A stretch of 64,000 bases of DNA from positions 806,001 to 870,000 of the forward strand of contig CAUEEP010000733.1 in NCBI GenBank assembly GCA_958450365.1, given 5' to 3'. Made by a program: the position numbers and the translations under genes. This document shows, piece by piece, positions 33,210-43,039 of this stretch. Below the pieces are notes generated by a model that saw nothing but the letters and a program-made list of their open reading frames with translations, did no database searches and was not told the DNA's origin. The stretch's first letter is position 1. The number at the start of each line of letters is the position of its first letter. Source of the DNA: Mesorhabditis belari (lineage: Eukaryota > Nematoda > Chromadorea > Rhabditida > Rhabditidae).

Positions 33210-36200
33210 TTAAACTATAAAGTATCGACTGTCCTCACTCGATTTCGCATAAACCCATTCATCGAGATCTTTCAGAGCCGAGTAACACGTTAATCCGGTC
33301 GGTTTGAGGCAATCTTCGCCCGGATTCTCATGCATTGCTCTGTAAAATTGTTATACCCTATTTTCTCTAATAGTAGTGCACTCGTCGTGCCGAGTTGGTG
33401 ACGATTTTACGGTTTCCAAGCTTTTGCAGAAGAGCTTTTGCCCAACACTCAAATCCCCCACAAGATCTCATCGTCAGCTACATTTTCCGACCCCACATCG
33501 ATAGGTTCTGATAAGCGGTTCTCGAGATTTCGAGGAATTTCGAGGACGCTCTGGGTGCACTACTATTAGAGAAAATACGGTAATCATTATTGTTTTAAGG
33601 GAATTCCAATGTTTGTAACACAAATTCTTTACCGTCGTGTACAATTCTTGAGAACGAGCATCGTTTCTCGAACTCTGAATGGCGGCTGAGAGTCGCCAAA
33701 AATTTGATCCAGAATGAAGCTCATCTCCGGGATTGCTTCATCCTGAAAGCGCTTTATTCAACTCGCAAATCGTCTACGACCGTAAATACTATAACTGAAG
33801 GGCATGCTCTTCTATTTTTTCACTTTTCTTCTTCGGACTCCACGAAAAATCACATAAGGGGGACTGGAACATATCAAATTTTAAAAAATCTTTTAAAATC
33901 ACTTTAGCTCAATTGAAATTGCTCTAGAACAAACGAAAAACATGTTTGGAGATCGGACTCTCAAAAATGATAACCGCCATCCAATTTTTTCTTAAAAAAT
34001 TTCTTTTAGATCCTTTTAAATATTGCTGCCAACCCTTTTAGGTTATCGAAACGGCTGTCAGCTCCGAGCCAAACTGATATTTTAGTTACTATTGTTATTA
34101 TTGAATGATTTGTCTATTCTTATGCAAATGTGTCCTCCCCTGTGCTTATCCCTTTTATTGCCGAGAAGGGGCGGTCCTTGGGACTGCCTAGGAGGACAAG
34201 GGAGACTCTCATTTTGGAGTCCCCCCTTCCCCTTACACTCATTTCTAATCTATTCATCTTATTGTATTACTGTAAATAAAGATACATATCTTCCGGGTCT
34301 ATGCAACTGCAGTACAGGTCGGTCATTTCACAGGGACTCCCCTCTAATACGTTGAAGGAGTTGAGTTGGGTTGTCGGGGTGTTAGAGATGGTGGGATATC
34401 AAAAGGGATCCACTCTCTTTAACTTAACCCAAATTCTAGTCCACATCCGTTTATGCCTAGGAACGTATAGGCCGTATAGGCGGAACGTATAAGCCGGCCC
34501 ATCAACGCCATTCTAAGCACTTTTCAACCAAACTCTTTTTCAAAAGTAGTGACTGTTTGGGTCACCAATTTTGTATGGCGAAGGTTCCCCTGGAATTACA
34601 GTATTTACGGTATTTCTTTTTTTACCTCAAACATTTGAAAATCGGGATAGATTCGTGGTGTCCCCTCGAGATTTGTCATTTCATTTCGCATGTGAAGATA
34701 GATCACTTGCTCTGTGGGAAGCTGGAAATTGTTAAAATTGACAAAAACTTATTATTAGTATCAAATCGACTTTACTAATCCTAGAACTCCTTTTTTAAGA
34801 AACCATTTGCGATTTCTTGTTTCCAAAGAAGTTTTTCATCTCGTGAACCCAAGGCAATTTTGCATATTCAGTCTGGTAGATGTACTGAAATCTCATGAAA
34901 AATTAATTTAATCCCAACCTTTTTTCAACTCACTTTTTGTGGTCTACTCGACTCAAACGGGTGTCCCTTTTTGACAATGTTTAACTCTCGGAATTTACCA
35001 TAATCCCAAGGTTCATCCGGGAAACCGAGACCGTGATGATCAAGATTGAGAGCTCCTAGGTCTTTCTATTGAAAGTTGTTGGATCATGAAGCGAAATCTT
35101 GATCTTTAAAACACTAACCAAACGTACTAACGACTTGGCCAATCCAAAAATGACTTTAATAACGTATAACAATGCGTTTGAATGACTAACCGACACCCGG
35201 GTATTCAGCCGGATTCATTTGTCGTCTCACCACATCAAGAAGAGTTTCACTCCGATTTCTGAAAAGCAGAAAAGGAGACAAATCATTTTCAAGCCTTTCC
35301 CTCACCGCACATAAAAAATCTCATCAACGTCGTTCATTGTCGTGTATTTTGTGTCCGACCAAACACCACAAAATGCGGTTGTTAAATGCTCAGCCAAATA
35401 GTAAACATGATTATTTGGATTGTATTGTGATGTGAAAGGCATCAAAGGGAAGGGACGGGTCTCAACAAGGCCCTAGAAATTGAAATTTTATGAAATTTGC
35501 AAAGTTTTCTCAAAAAAAAACCTTTTGAACATAATAATCGATGATTCTCATTGTCGGCGCTGAAACCGAGTGAACGTGAAGGAGAATTTTGTTGATCTTA
35601 TTCCTCTTCCACCACTCGAAAAAAACGAAAAGTCTCGGCCAATCGTTGTACCTGATTTCTACCGTAAATACTATAATAGTATCCCACTCCCATAATGACG
35701 ATGCGAAGTGTTACGTAGTCTAGCTTTGAACGAGTTTTTCTCGACACTGGTTTACGCTACAATGCGCGCTTAGGTATCAAAAAATAGCTCTGAATTTCAG
35801 CTATTTTTTGATACCTAAGTGCGCATTGTAGCCTAAACCAGTGTCGAGAAAAACTCGTTCAAAGCTAGACTACGCAACACTCCGCACCGTCATTATGGGG
35901 GTGGGGTACTATTACAGTATTTAGTGAAAGCGGTTAGAATTCGCTATTATTTTGAAAGTCAAGGGTTTAATTCAAAAAGTTCGATCAAATAGAATCGTTT
36001 ATTAAAGTGTTTTGATAATATAAACTCACCAAAATAGCGGTGCAATGATACAAGAATTGATCTGATCTTTATATTCTGTCGGCATCTTGTGCAACTTTAC
36101 TTTGGCTCTTCGATTTTTTCGAATGATTATAATCTGATTATTGAATGATTGATTTTTGGCTTCTTTACCTCTTCAGGGATGACTCCTCGATAGATGACAG

Positions 36201-36876
36201 TTGTTAAATCGGTTTCTTGTAGTCGACAACCGTTCCCATTACAAATGCTATCTTTAAAAAATTGTTTTCTAATCGATAATTAGTTTAAACTAGATATCAG
36301 AGATGTTTAAAATTTCTCGAAATCTCAAAATCCATTAACTTTATCCGTTTTTGGAAGCCTGACTATCTCCATTGCTTCAATCCAAGCAAGTTTTAGTTGA
36401 ATCACTGGAGAAATCTCAATCAACACATCCTCTTTCCTCAATTCCTTGCACACCGTGTTCGCCAAAATTCGTATCCTTGGCCCTTCTGGGTCTCTAAAAT
36501 GGCGGAAAAAGATCGGAAAAAGATCGGAAATTCGATTCAAAGTCAGATATAAAACCTGCGATCATAGAATGCGTACCACACAAAGATCTCCTTTCCGTCC
36601 AACGATCCATCCGGCAATTTGTACTGTTCCATGTTCAAAGGCCCAAAATTCTTCTTGTTTTCTGAATGAGTTTATTGGCCAAGCAAAGAGCCTGACTTCT
36701 AGTCAAATTGTCCAGATTAACAGCTTACTTTTATTCTCCTTAGATTGATCGACCATCATTTGATCATCGTTCGCTCGATTCTTCATCTTTAAAAACAACA
36801 ACAGTATAAATATAGCACCCGTGTATAAGAAAAGGGATTTTCTTTGAAGAAGCAGAAAGAAACGGAAACATCCCAT
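33210..36876 (-). CDS. GT92-family (DUF23) glycosyltransferase, type II membrane protein
   Basis: Exon 1 (36876, or 36900 with an upstream Met) has a signal anchor RKSLFLYTGAIFILLLFLKM. The catalytic part follows: VWYAFYDRR, RRAKVKLHKMPTEYKDQINS with CIIAPLFW, YNDWPRLFVFFEWWKRNKIN with ILLHVHSVSAPTMRIIDYYV, LVETRPFPLMPFTSQYNPNN, and YTTMNDVDEIFYV carrying the D.D metal-binding motif. Then DLGALNLDHHGLGFPDEPWD, LPTEQVIYLHMRNEMTNLEG, DQIFGDSQPPFRVRETMLVL and a C-terminal exon ending SSEDSRYFIV. GT92 enzymes in nematodes include GALT-1, a Golgi galactosyltransferase acting on core fucose; donor and acceptor here are unknown. Introns contain at least three miniature elements. One exon has a copy in the 21-kb transposon cluster. 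Confidence 0.85.
33354..33582. mobile_element. Miniature element, TTCTCTAATAGTAGTGCAC family
   Basis: Ends TTTTCTCTAATAGTAGTGCA and complement, followed by ...ATACGGTA. Its interior (CGAGTTGGTGACGATT, TCCAAGCTTTTGCAGAAG) matches the copy at 41302-41531. Lies in the last intron of the GT92 gene. Confidence 0.9.
33779..34612. mobile_element. Long element bounded by TACCGTAAATAC-type ends
   Basis: Left ACCGTAAATACTATAACT and right AATTACAGTATTTACGGTA bracket about 830 bases in a GT92 intron. The interior is unrelated to the short copies and includes a GC-richer block (34130-34300) with GAAGGGGCGGTCC. Might be a composite or two ends of separate copies. Confidence 0.55.
35660..35923. mobile_element. 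Palindromic TACCGTAAATAC element next to GT92 exon
   Basis: Nearly perfect inverted repeat of the family core: CATAATGACGATGCGAAG at the left and CGCACCGTCATTATGGGG at the right. The right terminal repeat is lost (ends ACAGTATTTAGTG). It abuts the YNDWPRLF exon's intron, the junction copied to 21865. Confidence 0.9.
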
Positions 36877-36900
36877 TAAAGATATGAATAATATTAGCAA

Positions 36901-37527
36901 TTAGCAATAATATTAGCACTTAATATTAGCAATTTTGTTCGCACAATCGATAGATTTCATTCATTTTTGGAAGGGAAATGGGGGAATTTGTGTACACAGC
37001 AGTTTTTCGTTAATTTGAAGAGCTGAAAATCTCTTTCTTTTTAAAAGCAAACACAATTTCCATGTAAATAATGTAAATTTACTAATCTACAAGCTCTTTA
37101 AAGTACATTTTACCTCCTAAACCGTAAATATAAATGCAAAAAGCGGATTATTCTCTAATAATTGTTTTTTATCTTTCCTGAACCTGAATTTAGCGGCTAA
37201 GTGGACGAAGTGGACGCACCCATCTTCTTTGTAAGCCTACCGTATTCTTGCCAGAAATGTATCAAAATGTATCAGAAACGGTGTGATTCAAATGTTCAGC
37301 TATTTTTTGATTCTACTTTTTACAGCCTTGTGTCAAAAAATATTGTTTCAAGTAGATTGAAATGTTTTTCTTTGAAAGTCCCCCAATAATCTTTCAAGTA
37401 ATACAATTTTTCTGTTATTTCTGTTTTATTTTCTGTTGGACTAATTGCGGTTCCTCTTTTTGCTCTTTAAAAACTCAAATCACCTATTTACAAATTCATT
37501 TTGAACAAAGGTTAGTGAAAATGTCTA
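36901..37527. other. Intergenic; source of a copied fragment
   Basis: No clear gene. 37361-37490 is the counterpart of the fragment at 21517-21673. Confidence 0.5.
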
Positions 37528-37980
37528 GCAAGATCTCGGGATATCTATTGGAAGTATCTATTGGAAGTGATTGTGGCAAGACTACACGCTGATGATCTTA
37601 TGATCGATATTGATGAATGGATGCCTGAAATGGCACAAATGGCAGCAAGATCTCGGGATATCTATTGGAAGTATCTATTGGAAGTGATTGTGGCAAGACT
37701 ACACGCTGATGATCTTATGATCGATATTGATGAATGGATGCCTGAAATGGCACAAATGGCAGCAAGATCTCGGGATATCTATTGGAAGTATCTATTGGAA
37801 GTTCTATTGTGGCTGTGTTTGTTGTATTACCATTTAACAGTAACTCAAATTTCACACAACAAAATTCGAAGATTTCAGCCGCTTTCATTTTTTCAAACTA
37901 TTTCTGCTTGGCCTCAAATTCTTGTCACAAATGATGAATACCCGGAATTCTTTTCCACGAAGGGAACTCGCTGGGGCTGA
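37528..37980 (+). other. Chimeric ORF with 117-bp tandem repeats
   Basis: A 117-base (39-codon) unit occurs twice in frame plus a third partial copy (37528, 37645, 37762). Each encodes SRDIYWKYLLEVIVARLHAD then DLMIDIDEWMPEMAQM. The ADDLMIDIDEWMPEMAQ part matches ADDPMIDDDEWMPEMAQ in the DUF4139 gene at about 44000, on the opposite strand. The frame continues into unrelated sequence ending TNDEYPEFFSTKGTRWG. The open frame from 37561 gives 139 residues. Whether it is expressed is unknown; it may be a duplicated exon fragment that happens to stay open. Confidence 0.5.
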
Positions 37981-38348
37981 ATGGAAATCTTTATTTGTAT
38001 GTTTGTTAATGATTAGAGTAAGTTCTAAGATAAAAGGCTTGAATCTAAGAAACTTGAAAAACTACCGTAATCAGATCGATTGACTTAATCAGCAGATTCT
38101 AGTCTTGTTATAGACTAAACTTTCGAACTCATAAATAGAGGCACATTTTTGGCAAATCAAGTTGAGCAATAAAAAGTAAAGATATTTATCAAGTTTTAAA
38201 TCTTTCAATTAATCGACGAATCATTTCCAAAACGACAGAAAAACGATGAACCCAGCGAGGTTGATGCCTTGAAAGCAGAGTTGAAAGAAGACGTGTCGCC
38301 CTGTGCAGTGTTCTTTGAAGAAACGGCAGAACTTTTCTCTAGAAAGAT

Positions 38349-41274
38349 TTATGCTCTCTTATTGTTTAAATTCAACCTGTATCCCTCCATCGCTCTTTCG
38401 TGAGCTTCTTTTTTTAACTCCCAATCGTTTTTCTTTCTCGGATTTTGAAGAGCGAACATCACGATGACGACACAAGCGGCCGAGATGATCCCAACACAGA
38501 CAACGACGTAAATACCTTGGAAGAGAGTTGCATATTAATAATTTATTAGTTTTTAGATACGATTTTACATGTAATTTCAATTGTCTTCGACTTACCCAAC
38601 AAAGGAAAAACTCTCGTCTTTGGAATAGCCGTCGATAAGAGATCGAGCAAGACGGTCATCGAAACAAGGCTTGTTAAACCGATACTTAACTAATTCTTTT
38701 ATTGGAAAAAGATTTAAAATCTCTTCAACTTTCGTGAGCTGTTCCTTTCTAATATTTGGCGACCAGAACATTCCGACCACTGAGAGCATTGTCAAAATAA
38801 AACACGGCAAAGCGATCACGTAAACGTAGAAATTTGGAACTCTTTTTAGATGAATGATGAAATAAAACTAAAGCAAATAGTCAGGATAGTCAAACTCTTA
38901 GATTGTTCTACTCACTACTTGCATCGTGGCGGCAAAGCTGATCGTCGTCGTGGTGATATGGGTGACGTTCCATTCACCGTTGCCCTAAAGTTCACCTTCC
39001 AAAGTTTGATTTAAGGTTGTCAAACTGAACTATAAACATTAATAATAGTTTTATTTGTTTGTTCTACATTTAAAATCAACCCCATCAAGTGATAAAGCCG
39101 CTGGAGACACCGTACCGTTTGTTAATACATCGTCCCTAAAAGAATCTTTTTGAGTTTCGGTTCGCGAAACTTACGGAGTGTATAAAAAACTAAGAATTGG
39201 TATCTGACACGCTTGAACATCAAACGGGAAAGTATCCACCTGAAAGGGTCAAAGTTGGATTGGACTTGAAGCTATTAACCGTAATCGGACAAGCAATCTC
39301 AACATAATATACGGTGGGCATTGTCACGATTCCATCGCTTCTGATTGTCACCTGTCGAATCGATGAGTCGTGTATAGTAGTGAGTGTTTTGCTGAAAAGA
39401 AAACGAAGCTGATGGATGTTTACAGTAGTCTGTAATCAGACGTTTACAGTAATCTGTAATGAGACGTTTACAGTAATCTGTAATCAGACGTTTACAGTAA
39501 GCTGTAATCAGATGTTTACAGTAATCTGAACAATTCATGTCCTAATGAGCAAAGTAAAGCTGATGGATCACCTCTCCTACTGTGTTCTCCGAATTTCTAT
39601 TGCCCACTTTACCCTTCCAAACTCCAATCCCATTTCACTCTATTCTACTCACGTATTTCCCATATTATTGTCAGGAATCCACAAATACTGATAGTTCACA
39701 TAGATCTTATTGATGCCACCAAAATCCTCCGGTTTCCAGACAAATCTCTGATCGTACCAAGTCTAAAACTGTCTCTCGTTTTATCTTCAAACTGTTTACC
39801 TCGATAAACTCGGCACCAAAGGTGAGTTGTTGAGTGTCAGCATCCTAAATATTTTCATTGACTTCAACTTTTTTTTGTCTCAATTCTACCAAGTAGAACA
39901 GTTTGAAGTACCAAAGTTCAAACTGTACTTCGAGTGGTTTTGAGTCATTTGCTGGAATTTGATGTGTTAAATTTTGATTAAATTTCTATTTAACCTGTCC
40001 GATAATCTTTCAAAAAGATTGGTGACAAAAATCGATTATAATTTCGTTTATGGAAAAGCTCATCATTAAGATTGGTCATGTTGTTCATGAAAAGTGAGTA
40101 GTCTTCTAAATTTCTAGGAAAATTTGTGGCATCGGTAGGCTAAAAGAGTTGTAATCTTGGTCTTCGATTTGGCTATCGGTTGTTTTAAGCCTTAGAAAAC
40201 ATCTAGTTAGGGCTGGGTGTAAAGAAATATTGTTCGCGTGCTTGGTACTCTTCACTTATTTCACGTTATTTCTTGTTCCGAGATATCTGATCTCACTTGA
40301 ACTAAAAACACTTTATTCAATAGCCGACTGACTCGGAATCTTTGGTCTTCGATTAGGCTATCGATTGTTTTAAACCTTAGAAAACATCTAGTTAGGGCCG
40401 GGTACCTCTCTGGCCTAAGCCTGGCTCAGGCCTGAGCCTGGCCTGAGCCTGGCCTGAGCCTGGCCTGAGCCTGGCCTGAGCCTGGCCTGAGCCTGGCCTG
40501 AGCCTGGCCTGAGCCTGGCCTGAGCCTGGCCTGAGCCTGGCCTGAGCCTGGCCTGAGCCTGGCCTGAGCCTGGCCTGAGCCGGCCTGAGCCTGGCCTGAG
40601 CCTGGCCGAGCTGGCCTGAGCCTGGCCTGAGCCTGGCCTGAGCCTGGCCTGAGCCTGGCCTGAGCCTGGCCTGAGCCTGGCCTGTGCCTGGCCTGAGCCT
40701 GGCCTGAGCCTGGCCTGAGCCTGGCCTGAGCCTGGCCTGAGCCTGGCCTGAGCCTGGCCTGAGCCTGGCCTGAGCCTGGCCTGAGCCTGGCCTGAGCCTG
40801 GCCTGAGCAATTTTCACACAAGATCGACAATTGAATTAAAAGCGACGATAAAAAAAAACAATTTCGTCCTAATTAGGACACAACTTTCACACGATGAAAG
40901 AAAAACAGAAAAAAGTAAAACGCGTCAAATGAACCACAGTTGCCTTATATAGGCTTTAACCCAAGATACTCAGCTAACAAGCTACAAAGCAATAAATGAT
41001 TTGGGGCGCGAAATAGAATGAAGGCGCAACGATTTCTTCAATATTTCTCCAATTTTTAGGCTACCAGAGTTAGGTAACTTTTTAGTGGCTATTCGCCACA
41101 GGGATAATATTCGAAATGGATCAAAATCAAGTTAATGATTAATGCTTTTAATGTAAAGACTAACAGTTCGTGATGACTGTCTAACCCACCTCCAATTCCA
41201 TACTTGGTGAAATCCAATTGAGCGTTCAGTCGATCAAATGAGTTAACGAAACAAAACAATGAAATAAGCAACAT
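38349..41274 (-). CDS. Cys-loop ligand-gated ion channel subunit (nematode nAChR-like LGC family)
   Basis: Signal peptide exon MLLISLFCFVNSFDRLNAQL (41274 on), then after a long intron the ligand-binding domain: FLSPIFLKDYR, PLEVQFELWYFKLFYL, DADTQQLTFGAEFIE, WYDQRFVWKPEDFGGINKIY and YVEIACPITVDTFPFDVQAC, the signature Cys-loop with the PFD core. Then NGEWNVTHITTTTISF and TM1 PNFYVYVIALPCFILTMLSV. TM2 spans a short intron (EQLTK|LSIGLTSLVSMTVLLDLLS); TM3 is YVVVCVGIISAACVVIVMFA. The chain stops soon after TM3 (NLNNKRA), so TM4 is missing or lies on an exon I did not find. No vicinal Cys pair of an alpha subunit was seen. Plasma-membrane channel; ligand unknown. Confidence 0.8.
39415..39530. 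repeat. 24-bp intronic tandem repeat
   Basis: About five copies of GTTTACAGTAATCTGTAATC in an intron of the ion-channel gene. Confidence 0.8.
40415..40808. repeat. 12-bp GC-rich minisatellite CCTGAGCCTGGC
   Basis: About 33 copies of a 12-base unit, nearly perfect, in the first long intron of the ion-channel gene. All three minus-strand frames are open (GSGQAQARLRP), which is an artefact of the repeat. A related 70-base sequence (TCTTCGATT..GGGCTGGGT) occurs on its left edge and again about 170 bases further out. Confidence 0.95.
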
Positions 41275-41301
41275 TTCACGGGAACCTAATTGTCTTTCGA
41301 A

Positions 41302-41531
41302 TACCATACTTTCTCTAATAGTAGTGCACCCCGGCTAGCCGAGTTGGTGACGATTATACGGTTTCCAAGCTTTTGCAGAAGAGCTTTTGCTCAACACTCA
41401 AATCCCCCACTAGATCTCATTGTCAGCTACATTTTCGGACCTCATATCGATAGGTTCTGATAAGCGGTTCTCGAGATTTTGAGTAATTTAGGCGACGCTC
41501 AGGGTGCACTACTATTAGAGAAAATACGGTA
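41302..41531. mobile_element. Miniature element, TTCTCTAATAGTAGTGCAC family, second copy
   Basis: About 230 bases, same ends and interior as 33354-33582, bounded by TACCATACTTTCTC at the left and AGAAAATACGGTA at the right. Immediately upstream of the ion-channel start. Confidence 0.9.
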
Positions 41532-42123
41532 ACAGAAAAGTACAAGGATCAACAAAACAGACAAAAAAAAGGGTAATTCGATATGAGAACGTTTTCTCAC
41601 TTCTTTCCTCTCGACCTCACAGCAAATCAATCTCCTTATGTCCCTTTTTCGACCACTTGAACCGAATAGGCAAATAAAATTTGGGTGTGAGATTTGAATG
41701 GCGAAAAAGCGATGTTATAGAATGAAAATCAAGTAGCGGTACCCACTAGAACAACTAGAAACAATATTTTAGTCTTTCTCAGTAAACTTTTTAAAGATCA
41801 CAGTTTGGTAGACGTTCAATGAAGCTTTCTTTTCGCTCTAGCCTATCTTTGATATAGTTAAGGTGGATTTAAACTCATTAATTATCTCAAAACAACAGAA
41901 ACACAACAAATCCGACAAAATTGAGTGTTTAAAAGCCGAGCTTGCTTAGTGGTTTCTTCTGAATTCTTCAAATGGCTGAATGTTTTGATCGAATGCACCA
42001 GAAACTGTGCGTTTACGTTTTTAAAGCTCAAATTACATCTCAAAATCAGGAATATCTGTTTATAAAACTTCTCAAATAAAAGCTACATTTGTGCTTTTCC
42101 AACAGACTCCCAAAAATCGATCG

Positions 42124-42456
42124 AATGGCTGAATCGACTCGGCGGTCACGATCAATTCCACACACCGAGCACACAATATTGTTTCTAGTTGTTCTAGTGA
42201 GTACCTACTTGATTATCTACTTGATTTTCAACCGCAATCATCACCAAAAATCTGCAAAACCAGATATGCAATCACAAGCAAAAAAAGCTTCTCATTGTGA
42301 ATGCAAGAAATGCGAACTGAAACTAAGATCTGAACATTTCTATACTTCGCATCCCATTCTTATCGTTATCGCTCAACTTTTCCTTACTTACACAAAGTTT
42401 TCCCTGCTGCTTGTTGCCTTAAAAACACATCTTGAACATTTTTCTGGAAGTCTGTG
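42124..42456 (+). CDS. Small single-pass membrane protein, uncertain
   Basis: MAESTRRSRSIPHTEHTI leads into LFLVVLVSTYLIIYLIF, a clear transmembrane segment, then a basic, Cys-containing tail (CECKKCELKLRSEHF). The frame could also be interrupted by a GTGAGT donor right inside the membrane segment. Opposite it, the minus strand near 41765-41740 repeats the same LFLVVLV coding sequence, so the membrane segment exists as an inverted copy. Confidence 0.4.
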
Positions 42457-42719
42457 ATTTACAGATTGCTCACACCTCAAAACTTGATGAAATTCAGATC
42501 GATTATCAAAAATTCTTTAAGATTTAGTGTGAATGACTTAAAAAAGCATTTCATCAGCATCACTTTGTAACTCACACTGCAAACTATAAACTGCAAAGCA
42601 AAAGCAAACTCACAGCACGTCCAACTGTAAGGTGTGTTCAACATTTATTCATTATCAGGAAAATACTTGCGACAACGATTTATCGTTGATTTATTGTCAT
42701 TTATTTGCTTTGAGAAAAA

Positions 42720-43015
42720 TAAAAGAATCGTCTACATTTAAATTTCCGCAAATTTGAGATTCTCCGATTGTGGATATTCAATTTGATATTTGATTGCGAA
42801 TTCTTTCCTTTCTTGACTCGCAATCTTCATTGTACACATAAATACAAATTACGGTATCCTTAGTCATCATTTTTCTATTAGATTTTCGCGTTTTTGGTTT
42901 ATAGTATGTTATTGTTTTGTTTTTCTTATTTCTTTTTCTTTCATTTCTTATTCTCTGTGAATAACTTTCGGTTCAAATTACCCAAATTTAAAGTAACTTT
43001 ATGATTTTCATAAAA
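42720..43015. repeat. Downstream copy of the DUF4139 gene 3' end
   Basis: TTTAAATTTCCGCAAATTTG through TTGATTGCGAATTCTTT repeats the last coding bases (43040-43100), followed by a tail shared with 44280-44560 (GTTTATAGTATGTTATTG). A third, intronic copy is at 44280-44560. Confidence 0.8.
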
Positions 43016-43039
43016 AGAGACATAAAAAATCGTTTGCAT

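Noticed and set aside
40415..40808. CRISPR-like array
   Set aside because: 12-bp units are directly contiguous with no unique spacers, and the genome is eukaryotic.
40392..40830. Three overlapping ORFs of GSGQAQARLRP type
   Set aside because: All frames are open because a 12-bp repeat without stop codons is repeated; it lies in an intron of the ion-channel gene.
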